This document shows positions 34,151 to 45,482 of a DNA stretch of 64,000 bases, piece after piece (position 1 is the stretch's first letter; each line of letters begins with the position of its first letter). A model generated the notes under the pieces. That model worked only from the letters and a program-made list of their open reading frames with translations, was not told the origin of the DNA and did not search any database. A program made the translations under genes and the position numbers. The stretch is from the NCBI GenBank assembly GCA_030248215.1, contig JASANG010004125.1, positions 186,001 to 250,000 on the forward strand. Direction: 5' to 3'. Origin of the DNA: Enoplolaimus lenunculus. Taxonomy: Eukaryota > Nematoda > Enoplea > Enoplida > Thoracostomopsidae.

Positions 34151-35046
34151 TAGTAAAAACTGGTTTCGTGAGAAGCTGAAGTACATATATGCAAAAATTT
34201 TCAAAATGCAACCATTTTTGTCAAACGCCGGATAGTGGAGGTAGACACAAATGTTGCATAACAATAAAAACAAAATGTAAACTAACAAAATGCAGAGGAA
34301 ACAAACTGAAAACAGTTTACAACATCTGTACCAGGTTAGTTAATTCAAATGTTTCAGAATATAGACGCGTCTTTGATCTACTGGCATTAAAGAACGCTCA
34401 GCCAGAAATGAGGGCGGGGTTTAGAGGTTAAGCCTTATCTCCATGTGATGTTTATCCAGTGGTTTAGTTTTTGCGAGGGAAAACAAGAACCCCAAAAAAA
34501 CGAATAAAATCCCCAAACAATGCCCCCCCACCCAGCAAAAACAAAAAGCTTTACTTCCGGCATTGTCTCCAAACTCCAACTTGAGCAAATTTTGTTGACC
34601 TCCAGCTCCGGTATGTTTAACATACGATTGCAGCCGTTTTTTGTGTTTATTGTAAACTATCAATAGTCGCTTATATTGCTAGTTCAAACCAACTCGTTAA
34701 GTTTCAATTTCCGTTCAGTTGAAATATTTTTTCAAGTTGTAAATCATTTTTTCAATCATTTAACTTGGAATTTACCGATCAAAATATTATATGAGTTACC
34801 GCCAGACATCACAAACAAAACAGAAATACTACAGTCACATTAAGTAATACTACCACTTTTAGCTTTTCGAGCCCCGTATACCTCGAGTTGTCCCTAGAGG
34901 TACTTCTGAGTTTTCTCGGTGGCATCTGCCCATTTGTTTCATATACAAATAAACAAATTAATCAATTTCAACATAAAATAAGTATTTTGTGACCAAAAGA
35001 GATAATAAAACACTCGGTAAATCGGCCGTTGTATATACATAGCTAA

Positions 35047-35271
35047 GCCCATATTCTCAAATGTGTGTAGCACCTATTTACAAGTTTGTGATAGGTCTCG
35101 TAAAACGTCCAAAGCAGGTGAATGGTGAGGTTTGAAATTCAGCACATTTGTTGTGTTCAATTTTACTCTATTTCTATGCGAACTTTGAGATCTGCAATTG
35201 CAGCAGTTTGTTAGTTTGAAAACCTATTACTAACTGTGATAGGTGCTATATGCATTTGAGAATATCGGCCC
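35047..35271. mobile_element. CTCAAATG MITE
   Basis: GCCCATATTCTCAAATGTGT with AGCACCTAT at the left; ATAGGTGCTATATGCATTTG and AGAATATCGGCC at the right. It abuts the next MITE directly. Confidence 0.8.
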
Positions 35272-35434
35272 AGGCCTGTAGTCAGCTCCCCTTGCTACGG
35301 GGAGAGCTACAAAATTTTCAGTAGGAGCATTTCGTTGACTGAAAAGCAAAGTTGAAAATTTTCTAAGGGGTCAAAATTTTTCCAGGGGAGGCTGAGCCCC
35401 CGCCCCTTGTCCCCGTCTTGGCTACAGGCCCGTA
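35271..35434 (+). mobile_element. CAGGCCCGTAGCCA MITE
   Basis: CAGGCCTGTAGTCAGCTCC at the left, CTTGGCTACAGGCCCG at the right. Confidence 0.85.
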
Positions 35435-35701
35435 TGAACCCTTGATTTGGTTGCGAAATTGATTCGCAGAACAAAGCTGTCCGACACCACAGCGGTCCTA
35501 AAATGTGGCATGCAGTGCATAGTAGGATTGTGGTTCCTATTGATCCATCCTGCAATTCAGTCGCATATACAACCATCATATGGTTATAAATTTTAAGTTT
35601 CAAATTTTATTAAATTTCGAGGTTATTCTTCGAATTAAAAAGCTAAATTAGTTCAAGTTGAAATTGAACTGAATATGCAAGTTTGGACTACGACATATAT
35701 G

Positions 35702-35786
35702 CGGGCCCGTAGACGAGTGGGAGGGGCCAGCTCCTGAAAATATTTTAGCCCCCCCCTAGCAAGGTGAGCTGGCTACGGGCCTGCAT
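35702..35786 (-). mobile_element. CAGGCCCGTAGCCA MITE, 85-bp deletion form
   Basis: Both termini are intact (GGGCCCGTAGACGAG and GCTGGCTACGGGCCTG), but the middle is shortened to one AAAATATTTTAGCCCC block. Confidence 0.8.
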
Positions 35787-35820
35787 ATATGTGTGCGTTT
35801 TCTAATGAGAAACACAATGT

Positions 35821-38800
35821 TTATCTATTTTTTGTCACACAGAATACTTTATTTGCACAGTTGTTTTGGTCACATTTTAACTCGGTATTTTTGTTAGGAT
35901 CACAGCCGTTCATAACCTGCAAAATATTATTAAGTTTTCATCTATTTGTATAGCATAACATTTAGTCTAAAGCTTCAGCTTACTCAACTGCCGTCACGCG
36001 TAAAACTTTCCCGTCCCTGATGTTTACATAGGTCGACGTCTTTTATCACAATCACAACGCTTATATTTTTTAAACCTAAGCCAAAGGTTACGAATGACCC
36101 TAACACAGAAAAGCTGTGATTCGTTTTCATGTTGTGAAACTGGCTTTTATTTTGCCAGATTTAGCGTTGTACGTTGGTACGCGCTAGCGAATCCAGAAAG
36201 AAAAGTGCGGAACGAACGCCCCCGTCAGAAAATTTTTTGTGATAAAATGGTAAGGTGTTTACCTTACAATGTTCCACCTCAGAAAATTGGCACATTTATA
36301 GCATACAGTAAAAATTGCGTTTAATGACTTTTGCCAGAAAACTGCCTCAGTGAGAAATTTCTGGCATCGCTGCTATTGGTAACCTAGCTACTCCATGTAA
36401 AACGGATCAAAAATCACCCAAACTTATACATCATCAGGAAATTTTAAGTCTTAAATTTCAAATCGAATTTGGCAACTTTTCAATTTTTTTGGCTTTTTAC
36501 TGCCATTTTATGTATTTCTACCGAGCCCGTAGCCAATGGGAGGGGGCAGAAAAGGCTCCGCCGTCCTGAAAAAATTTTGGCTCCCCCCTAGAGTATTTTC
36601 AACCTTGCTTGTAAGTCAACAAATGCGCTTGTATATCCCTCCTGAAAAATTGTTAACTCGCGTCCCAGTAGCAAGGTGAGCTGGCTACGGGCCTGATTTC
36701 CACGGTTATTCGCCTTACCATGTTGTATTCTTCACAAATGCGTACCGCTTCTTTCTGGCAAAACGTTACCAGTTCAGTCATTTTGGTATCTGGTATACAT
36801 TGACGAAGCCAGATAGGAACATGTTTTTCTAACAACTCTTCGACCATCCCGTCAGGATCTTCGCTGTCTTCTGCGGTCATAAAACCTTGTTCTTGCCTGA
36901 AATGTTAATTTTGTGATTTTTTTCCAAAATCCACAGCCCATACAGGTCCTTATTAACCAGCCCATCTTGCTTGGAGAGGGGTTAAAATTTGTTCCGCAGT
37001 GGCATACAAGGGTTTTCAAAGACTTCACAAGCAAGGTTGAACATTTTCTAGCAGTGTCCAAAATTTTACCAGGAGGGGGGTTGAGCACCATCTTGACGCT
37101 ACGGGATCGGGTCCATACTCTCAAACGAGCGTAGCGCTTATGTCCAGTTTTAGTGATAGGAGTTGTACTAAGTTTTAATATTTAACCTTAGGGTAAACGT
37201 TGCACAACTTGTTATCAACCGGTTATAGGCGGTACACAAACTTAAACATACATACGGCATTTCAAATTTAAGTAATAATTGAGTGATAAAGTTTGAAATA
37301 AGGCTCATGCAGTTCAGAGCTGTGCTACAACCACCGTGCATTTCGGATATAACAGCCGGGCACGTTTGAGGCACGGTTTAACCGCGACTTAAGCGTGCCC
37401 GACTGTCATATCGCGAAAATGGCACACAAAGAGTGGTTTGTGAACGAGAAAAAGCGAAATACCGATTAGAACTAAGGTTGAAATATAAGCCACACCACAA
37501 TTATGAATTTCTCAAATGTTAAGGTACCTAAAAGTCGAACTTTATAAAATTTGAAACTAATTTTCTAAATTGAAATATAAGCCACACCAGAATTATGAAC
37601 TTTTTAAAATTTTAGATGCCTAAGTCGACCTTTATACAAATTTGATACCAATTATGTGCGCATACCTAAAGCCTAAGCCTAAAGCTAAACCTAAGCAAAA
37701 AAATTAGTCTAACGCTAAAGCTTACGCTATTGCAGTCCCGGCAAAAAAACGTACCGACTCTGATATTTACACTGACCGGGGCGGTGAAGCAAATTATTTG
37801 AAAAAACTTTTAACGTTTATAATAAGAGTTTTAGTGAAAATGAATACAAAATAAGCAACAAATGAATACAAAATAAGCAATTACCGTTCAATAATTTCAA
37901 GATTAATTTTATGTTTAAGCTTTTTAATCATATTTTCAATATTATACAATACGATTGATATCGTTGTTGAAACCGTTGCAAAGCCGCAAAACAGAAATAC
38001 ATACGTTGGAATCGTTAAGTAATGCTTTTCTGTATTGAAATCACCTGAAATAAAATGTTGAAAATGGTAAAATATTACGTAACTCATAGAATATTTTATC
38101 AGTTGCGTTGCGATCGAAATCCCTATACCCATAAACCGTACAGACACCACCAGATCCTACGGGAACGACTAGGTAAAGCCACCCAAGAGTTTTCAAATGT
38201 ATTAGTGTATTAAAATTGTGTTTGGCTTGTCGTTCGCTTCGCTCGCGAATTTTTCCCTCACTGATAATACATATCGCGTGGGAGTGTTTGTCAGAAATCG
38301 CTAGATCTGCCATTTGGGACATATCCAATATATGTTTGGGGGGGGCAGGTGTTTAGAGCAGTTTGCTGCGAATATTGAACGAAAAATAGCAAGATTTTGA
38401 CCATAACATTCTACTACGTTTTGGCCATAGAATACTTCTTTGCTTGTTCAGCGTTGTCATAACTAATTTTCTATTAACAGCAGGGCTTATGTTAATATAG
38501 GCATCGTAGCCAGGTCACCTTGTTGGGGATAAACGTTTTTCCGGAGGGACATACAAGGATTTTTGATGACTTACAGGCAGCGTTGAAAGTTTTCTTTGGG
38601 GGGGGGGGGTAAAATTCGTCTGGCCCCCCCTTGGCTACGGGCCCGTGTTTATAGAATCGTATGAAATTTTTGGCAGTTGTTTTGCAAGATTATATGTTCA
38701 ATGAGCCATGCCTCAAATCTACCACTTTGTTATCGGCACTTAAAAACTGTCTGTAGTCGTGGTTACACATTTTGTTAATATTTCAAATCCGAAACAAACG

Positions 38801-41800
38801 GCTTCAATTTACCTGCAAGAAAAAATAAAAATGCGTAGTAAATAGCACTCAGAAACGGATACCCATCCATGATATGAAAGTATAGCGCAGTCAGTAGAAC
38901 ACAACTGAATATCAGAGCGAATCCAAGCCAAATTGGAATATCAGGACCAACTGAGCTAAAATGACAAAAATTATTTAAATTCATTCTGACGCACTTGTAT
39001 AAATGGTGCAACTGTCGTGGTTTTTTACATTTTAGCTGATATTTGGGGTAGACAAAATATGACCTGTGGCCCATATATGGAACAGGGCCGGAACAGTGTA
39101 TAAGCATATTCCTAAGCCTAAAGCCTAAGCGTATCGATGAGCCTAAGCAGGGAGTAAGACAATGTTGCAATTTTGTCAGCCACGCCAACAGCAAACGAGC
39201 ATATGCAAACTCTTTGTGGTTTTACCGCCCGGAACCCCCTCGATACACTATAAATTTCAATGAGTTAATTAATCCACTCAGACGGACAATTAGTTATTTC
39301 TGAGTTAATAACAGTAAACTTTAACTCGCTCTGAGTTGATTTGCTGTGAGTTGAGTTGACTGTGGGGGAGATGATTAATTAAATCAAAATGATCTGAGTC
39401 AACTCAGAAGTGTGAGTTCTGATAGTCCCAACTCAAACTGAGTGATTTAACTAATTCTGAGTTAGAATTATCTCACTGGAATTTACAGTGTGGCACTGGT
39501 TATGGGTTTACCCACCCTCGCTTACATATCATCTCCATTCGCTCGTTTCATAGTAATCGTTGACCTCAACGCAACTCCGGCTGCGTCTTCCCATTCAAAC
39601 GAATTGTGTCGATTTGAACGTTTGTCTTCATCGTATTCAACGGTTACAACGCATTTGTTGTCACTATTCCGTTGTTGAGATGTTTTATACTATAAAATTT
39701 ATAAATTCTATGCCCTTGACCCTCGAACGGGTATTTATTATTTTCTATTATCAGTTTAGCGATAGGTTTTCAAACTGACAAACTCCACCAATTGCAAACC
39801 TTCAAATTGGCAAAGATGTAAGAAAAATCAAAACAAAGTTACCACCAACTGGTGATTGATGCTACACACATTTGAGAGTAAGACAATTAATTTTGCAATA
39901 GTCGCATTTGATTTGTCCTACGTCTGTGCCACTTTAGCAATCAATAATTGAAGGAATGTGTCAGTTTGAAAAGGTATCGCTAGCTAGTCGTAGGTGCTAT
40001 AGACATTTAACAATTCTGGCCAAATTTTTTGAGACGGCCTCGAGGCCATTGCTTTTGGGAATTGTGGAATTTCCGGTTAATATTTTGGAGTTAAATCCTC
40101 GATAGATTTGAAGTAAAAGTATGGAATATTATAAAAAATCGCCCATACGCTTGTTTTTACCCCGTCTCTTTTGCCGCTTTTAGAGGCTGCTTGTTGTAAT
40201 AATCGTTAAAACAACCGGTAACCGTCACATATTTAAATTTGTAAACTTATCACCTTATAATTTTATCGTTTTCCGCATGAATATTTTTAATTTCATCTTA
40301 AATTAAATTTTGAAGCCGGTATTTGAATTCTAGATCATAGCAATAAAGCCGCATATTAGAGCATGAGGTTCGAACCCAATGTGAAGAGATTTCGAACTGT
40401 GCATTCATAGAAAATTTAGCAGTGTTGCTTGTCGGATATTTCCCGGCGCCCCGACGCCGAGGAATATCCGCCGGAGCGCCAAAACCAGGTTCTCGGCTCC
40501 AGAGAGCCCTCGGGGGGGGCCTTTAAACCCCCATTAAAACAAGAACAACAACGTAAAAATCCCTTTGTCCCGCTGTGGTGACTGTAGCGCTCTACGCGCT
40601 ATCGAGTACTCTACATCTTCGCTATGGTTAATATATTGTTATTATCGGCATATCAATACTCACTGTGTTTTCACTTCACACGTTTACATTGCGGACCAGA
40701 GTGAAAATGTTTAATATTATTATTCTATCACAGGTCAAAATCACAGTTGTAAGCAGTTGCTGGTATGCATATCAGGTCGCTATATGATAGACACGTGAAG
40801 TTATCAGCGCAGCGCTTCTTCAGCATCTCCTCGTCAACGCCGCCTATTGCGACAGCGGTAACAATAAGCACAACAATTAGGTCAACAACCACAATTAGCA
40901 CGAACCACACTCCCCCTGGATGCCGCCCTCGCCGGGAGGACCGCAGCCCACAACGACCGCCGGTTCATCACCGTCTTAGCAACAACTGACGACAAATAAA
41001 CATTCATTTAACATACCCTGGATGGTTGTGCTACGTTATTCTGTTTAATACATACTTTCAATTACTTTTTTCAAACAATTACTGTGATTTTCGTGTGCTT
41101 TAACTTCTATTTTTATTATGCTACTGTTCAGTTGCGTTCACTTTTCGTCTTTATTAGGACTTCGCAAAGACTAATTACTTGCTGTTGATTTCGTTGTTCA
41201 ACGGGTTTCAACACCAATTGATGCTCAACGGCTTCCATTTAGTTTTCTTCAACTTATTATGTGTTCAACAGCAAGTTTATTACGTGTTCAACAGTCATTG
41301 TTTTGTTTTTCAACTTATGGTTCAATTCAATTGGCTTTGTATTTGCCATTTCAATTAGCCAGGGGTTATCAAATATTCCCCGGCTCCCTGACGCAGAGTA
41401 ATATCCGCCGGCGTGCTAAAATCCGGATGTTGAGCTCCAGGGAGCCCTCGGCACCCGTCAACCCCCTTTACAACAAGAACAACAACGTAAAAACCCCCTT
41501 TGTCCGGCTGTGGTTACTGTAGCGCTCTACGCGCTCTCGAGTTATCTACGTCTCCTCTATCTCCGCTATGTGTAATATATTGTTATTATCGGCCTATCAA
41601 TGCGCACTGTGTTTTCATTTCAGACGTTTACATTGCAGACCAGAGTAAAAATATTTAATATTATTATTCTAGCACAGGTTAAAATCACTGTTGTTGTCAG
41701 CAGTTGTCGGTATGCATATCAGGTTGGTAATATGATTGACACGCGAAGTTGTTATTTTGGAAGCGAAACTGGGCCAAGTGTCAGTGACCACAACACAAAC

Positions 41801-43966
41801 AAAAAAAACAAAGTCCTAGCCAGCGCACCACCCCCCCAACAGGAAGTCTACATGTTATTTTAAGGAAGCGATTTATCAGCTATTTTATCAACAAAAAAAA
41901 AAAAACTGGGCCAAGTCAGCAAGCAGTATAAACAATATTGCGGCCAAGAAGGCTCGTATTAACAAAACTATGTTATATCGCGGCCCCTGATTTTCCGTAT
42001 CCAAAGTATTATGTGTGTCTAAAGTGACGTGTGCGTACAAAATAAAAACTGTTTGTGGCTCAAGCTACTTGTAAACGCGTAAAAAAGTGTGTGTAATAAG
42101 TTTTTGTATTTGTTGTATTACGGAGCCGCTTAACTTGCCACAGGCGCAAGGTTCGCGCGGCAGGTTCAACGGCACCCTATATCGTTGTAACCCAATTGCA
42201 TTCAGGTCTATCGCGCACTATAGTACTTAGTTGCAATTTAATCAGCGCCCTAGCGCTTAATTAATTATTGGGTTAAACGTCCGCAGATAGCGGCAATACT
42301 AATTATTTCGGCTTCGGCCTTATCAACTATTTCGGGCAGTTCTCCTAATTCGAGTTCCCCGGAATACCGTAGTTGGAACGTCATTATTATTGTTACTGTG
42401 TCATTCGTGTATAACTCGTATTATTACTTCAATAAACAACCAGTATTAGTGGTTCCTGTGAACCTGAGTTGAAGGTTTATATTGAGTGATTGTTGGGCTC
42501 GAACAAAAACTCACAGCCGGGGCTTCCCTGCTGAAAATAGGTTCACACAGGCGGAGTTCTCAATGTGTTTCTGTACCCACCCAGTCCAGAAACCCAACAA
42601 CTTATATTGCTTACAGTATACTCAGGGCAGGAGCAGCCTCCACCCATACCCCCATTTGGGAGGTCCCACCCCAAAGATAAAACCTCACCCTAACCAAAAT
42701 TTCAAACAATATAGTTGTAAAAATTTTGCTCATCGCAAGGCAAGAGGCCCCCACTCCGGAATTTTTGGGAGACCCCACCTTAGCCTGCTCCGGCACTGAG
42801 TATACTCAATGTGGAAAAAAGTTAAATATCAATAACGCACCAGTTAAAGTGAGCATAGCCAATCATATTCAAGGATTTAAGCTTAAAAAAATTTCATAAC
42901 TCACCTGAACTCCAGGGTTGAGCGAATTAACTGGCTGTTGCTTACCGCTTGTCACTGTTCGATCGTTTGGAGACAAAGGAGATATAGCTGCATCAGGTGA
43001 TGTCGCATATAGACTTGAAGTATCAACATTATTTTGTGCAATATTATTATTATTATTATTATGATTTGTGTTTTTACGCAAATTTCGTTCGTTTACATAT
43101 TTATAAATGCGCACTAAGCGAGTGCACGCGCGCTTGCCCATATCAGTTAGAACATAGATCATTTGAGGCAGACCGCAGAGTGAATAAATAATTGTCATAA
43201 TTTTTGTTGGAGTCGTGCATGCGTAAAGGCTGCCGAACCCTAAAAAAATATTTCATTTTGTAACAATTTTTCCTAAAAAATATATTAAACAAAAATCATT
43301 TTTTTAAAAATCTATATCTTCTCAGTTTTTTCTATCAAATTTAAGGAAATTATAATATATCAGGGTACAATCCAATACCAAAAACTGACGAAGCCAGCGC
43401 CGGATAATCAAATATCCGCCCGGAGCCGGATAGTAAATTCGTTGTTTTGTCATATTCCTTTATAGTTTGTATTCTGGTTTAGTAAACCATTTTACTGTTT
43501 GAATTAATGTTTGAGCGCACTAATTATAATTTTTTCGTAAATTAATTGCCTATCACTCAACACCACGAGCTCATAAATTTTTTACTTTATTGTCTAAAAT
43601 TTTAAAGACATTATAGCGTAGCAAATATTGCAACCACTTTGACTAAAAATTCAAAACTAGCAACTAACCAATCGTTGACGATACTGTGAGCACATAAAAT
43701 ATTGCACCCCAATACCCGTAACGGCCAAGACATTTCGCTTCATCAGTAACGCGTTGATCTAAATCAAACGGCGGCGTAAGCGCTTTTTCAGTAATGTAGA
43801 ACGCAAATGCACCCAAAAACCAGTACGCCAGCAGGATGAAATATGGCAAAGCTGGTTTTATTTCTCGAAATCTTTGTTTAGCATACATTTTCCAGTACGA
43901 ACTGCTATCGCGGTCTTTGTCCACAATTACTATATTTAATTTACGACGCGGTATTGGTGCCTCCAT
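35821..43966 (-). CDS. Two-pore-domain potassium channel (K2P/TWK family)
   Basis: Exons found: 43966-43669, 43239-42905, 38955-38813, 38044-37885, 36896-36719, 35916-35821. All ends are GT-AG and phases match except 42905/38955, where a small exon is probably missing. Residues 40-60 are M1; 84-103 are the first pore with filter TIGFGS; about 113-134 are M2, then an Asn-rich linker. Exon 3 gives M3 (PIWLGFALIFSCVLLTALYF) and the start of pore 2; exon 4 gives M4; exons 5-6 form the cytoplasmic C-terminus, ending at TAA. Known role: leak K+ current across the plasma membrane as a dimer. Odd: the extracellular cap between M1 and pore 1 is only about 24 residues (usually about 60), and the second filter, expected as TxGxGD, reads FLAGDF across a clean phase-1 junction. 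A pseudogene or an unseen microexon is possible. Introns carry MITEs and an LTR-like fossil. Confidence 0.8.
35960..36037 (-). repeat. TTAGGC-core MITE, end fragment
   Basis: TTTAGTCTAAAGCTTCAGC and CCCGTCCCTGATGTTTACAT remain; no hexamer core. It lies in the last K2P intron. Confidence 0.6.
36165..36380. mobile_element. GGATCC-type MITE
   Basis: GCGCTAGCGAATCCAGAAAG, CCCCGTCAGAAAATTTTTTG, TAAAATGGTAAGGT and a GAAATTTCTGGCATCGCTGC end match 19828-20025. K2P intron. Confidence 0.6.
36522..36695 (-). mobile_element. CAGGCCCGTAGCCA MITE with 8-bp TSD
   Basis: CGAGCCCGTAGCCAATGGG at the left, GAGCTGGCTACGGGCCTG at the right. The flanks ATTTCTAC and ATTTCCAC differ by one base, indicating a hAT-type insertion. 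It ends 23 bases before K2P exon 5's splice donor. Confidence 0.88.
36944..37112 (+). mobile_element. CAGGCCCGTAGCCA MITE, diverged
   Basis: CCAGCCCATCTTGCTTGG, GGCATACAAGGGTTTTCAAA and CACAAGCAAGGTTGAACATT are family blocks; termini are blurred. Confidence 0.65.
37655..37782 (-). mobile_element. TTAGGC-core MITE, shortened
   Basis: CCTAAAGCCTAAGCCTAAAG, AAAAAAATTAGTCTAACGC and ACGTACCGACTCTGATATTT in family order. K2P intron 4. Confidence 0.7.
38499..38648 (+). mobile_element. CAGGCCCGTAGCCA MITE
   Basis: CATCGTAGCCAGGTCACC at the left and CCCTTGGCTACGGGCCCG at the right. K2P intron 3. Confidence 0.8.
39067..39152 (-). repeat. TTAGGC-core MITE, left fragment
   Basis: GGCCCATATATGGAACAGGG and ATAAGCATATTCCTAAGCC, then the core stops. 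Confidence 0.65.
39246..39490. mobile_element. CACTGTAAATTCC palindromic MITE
   Basis: CACTATAAATTTCAATGAG at the left and GGAATTTACAGTG at the right; TA on the left flank. GAGTTGA/TCAACTC motifs fill it. K2P intron. Confidence 0.8.
39840..40021. mobile_element. CTCAAATG MITE, diverged
   Basis: ATGCTACACACATTTGAGAG at the left and GTAGGTGCTATAGACATTTA with ATTCTGGCC at the right. Confidence 0.55.
40440..42480. mobile_element. GC-richer repeat block, possibly an LTR-element fossil
   Basis: A unit of about 370 bases at 40440-40800 recurs in direct order at 41370-41755 (shared blocks AACAAGAACAACAACGTAAA and GTAGCGCTCTACGCGCT). The following stretch to 42480 has an AATAAA-like signal and a border that resembles the end of an LTR. 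No protein domain is seen, so the element is broken and old. The family is uncertain. It lies within a K2P intron. Confidence 0.35.
42623..42798. mobile_element. hAT-type MITE with exact 8-bp TSD
   Basis: CAGGGCAGGAGCAGCCTCC at the left and GCCTGCTCCGGCACTG at the right are inverted. AGTATACT is duplicated exactly (42615-42622, 42799-42806). 176 bp, GC-rich ends; the only copy of its family here. It lies 107 bases from K2P exon 2. Confidence 0.88.
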
Positions 43967-44134
43967 ACATAGGACGGAATTAAATTTGTTGAAATTTAAA
44001 TTGAAATTTTAGCTGATTTATTATTAAATTAAGTTTAATATGTAATGAGAATCATTTTGAGCTGAAATATGCTGAATAAAACTTATGGCAGTCAACTGCG
44101 CTGAACATTATATGTTTATAGGTTTTAGTAGCCG

Positions 44135-44480
44135 CCAATCCTTTGCATTTCCCGTTTAGGCTGTTTGGACTCAAGCTCATGCTTAGGTTCCGGAAAAGGC
44201 TTACCTAAAAGCTTAAGCATAAGCCTTTTTCTAAATCTAAGCCCACAATGCAAAAAATGGTGAGCTAGATTGGTTCGCTGCGAAATAGGCTTTTCCGGAC
44301 TACACAAACTGAGTCAAAATTCGACTCCGCCAGTGTCAAATTCGATTCAATGAATCGCTCAGTGAGTCGAATTTGACTCTGGCGGAGTTGAATTTTGACT
44401 CAGTTTGTGTTAGTCTAGAAAAGCATATTTCGGAGAGGGTCAATTTGACTCACCGTTTTTTGCAGTGTAAACCTAAACTT
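44135..44480 (-). mobile_element. Decayed TTAGGC-core MITE with nested CACTG palindrome
   Basis: GCTCATGCTTAGGTTCCGG, TAAAAGCTTAAGCATAAGCC and AAACCTAAACTT surround the palindrome at 44246-44467. Confidence 0.5.
44246..44467. mobile_element. CACTGCAAAAAATGG palindromic MITE
   Basis: CAATGCAAAAAATGGTGAG ... CACCGTTTTTTGCAGTG. The inner GACTCTGGCGGAGTTGAATT and its inverse give a long hairpin. Confidence 0.88.
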
Positions 44481-44729
44481 TAAATGAGGGAGAAAACTGT
44501 ACAAGAGCCAAGGTTCAATTCCAAATCAAGAGGGTGATAAAATCGCCTGAGAAGGTTATCTCGAGAGGGATAAACAACGCAGTCGCTCCGGTTGAATTGA
44601 TAATGCGCTCAACATTGAATCATCACAAGTAACTAAGTCAGTAGCACACAAGGCCTGTAATGCCGGTGAGATTGCGCCAAACTCAATTTACAGAAATTGC
44701 AAAATTCGAATCAAGCATGACATATTTGG

Positions 44730-44891
44730 CCAAAGTTACTTTTAATGCCGTAACAGTAGATTAAGCGTATTCCCAAGCTTAAGCCTAAGCCTAAGCGTTG
44801 CAAAACCGCATTCCTAAGCCTAAGCGTAAGCCTAAGCAAAAAATGTAGTCTAGAATGTAAGCCTACTCTTTTACAGACCCACCAGAAGTAA
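44730..44891 (-). mobile_element. TTAGGC-core MITE, GTTACTTTTA-end subfamily
   Basis: GGCCAAAGTTACTTTTAATG at the left, ACCCACCAGAAGTAACA at the right. The core has AAGCCTAAGCCTAAGCG twice. The next MITE starts directly behind it. Confidence 0.75.
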
Positions 44892-45143
44892 CATTGTAAA
44901 TTTAAGTCAGTTGATTATAAATCAGAATTAGTTGAGTCACTCATTTTGAGTTAGGAGTATCAGAACTCAGAATTTTGAGACGATTCAATTCATTCTGAAT
45001 TAATTAATCAACTCACCAGGAGTCAACTCAACTCTAGAGTATGAATCAACTCAACTCAGAGTGATTTAATGTTTCCCATATTAACTCAGAAATAACTAAC
45101 TCGCACGCTCAATTGACTAATCAACTCATTCGAATTTACAGTG
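44892..45143. mobile_element. CACTGTAAATTCC palindromic MITE
   Basis: CATTGTAAATTTAAGTCAG ... CGAATTTACAGTG, TA on the right; AACTCAGA/TCTGAGTT motifs inside. Confidence 0.82.
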
Positions 45144-45233
45144 TAAGATTTAGCGAAATTGACATTGACAGAATTTTTTCAAACCCAAATTAAAACAACT
45201 GATAGGGATAGAATGATCATGTGAAGCAGTCAC

Positions 45234-45344
45234 AGGCGCCCTCTCGATAATCTCATAACACTTGGCATTATTAGTAAACGCATAACATAAAAATATGATA
45301 CAAAGTATGGACTTTGTCGCTAAACGCCAAACATTTTTTGACAC
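45234..45344 (-). CDS. Possible signal-peptide exon
   Basis: An ATG-started frame of 37 codons opens with a hydrophobic leader (SILCIIFLCYAF) and ends at a possible GTGACT donor in phase 0. No second exon could be linked, so this is a weak candidate for the first exon of a secreted protein. Confidence 0.2.
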
Positions 45345-45482
45345 TTCGCAGTATATCGAGTTGAATATAACAAAGAAACGTAGTTTTGTTACGAGTTCGC
45401 CCCCCTTGGCACCCTGCCCCTCGACCGGGGTTGGGGGGGAGGCGCTTATAACGGCACATTACTTCGGGTGTTAAAAATGACG

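Larger units (their letters stand above)
31843..35820. other. Region between Ser/Thr-rich gene and K2P gene
   Basis: It holds five CAGGCCCGTAGCCA copies, a CACTG palindrome, a CAAA microsatellite, a GC-rich palindrome, a foldback fragment near 34155-34235 and a CTCAAATG element. The upstream exons of the Ser/Thr-rich gene should lie here, but I cannot identify them. Confidence 0.5.

Noticed and set aside
34189-34431. Cys-rich frame resembling a shortened Kunitz domain with a donor site near 34334
   Set aside because: Its first part is a fragment of the 30155-30838 foldback (TTTTCAAAATGCAACCAT and following), and the cysteine spacing does not fit the family.
38041-38328. Frame with VYGYRDFD as a possible K2P pore filter
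   Set aside because: It lies in the intron upstream of exon 38044-37885, has no consensus splice sites and reads through only by chance; it resembles TxGYGD only loosely.
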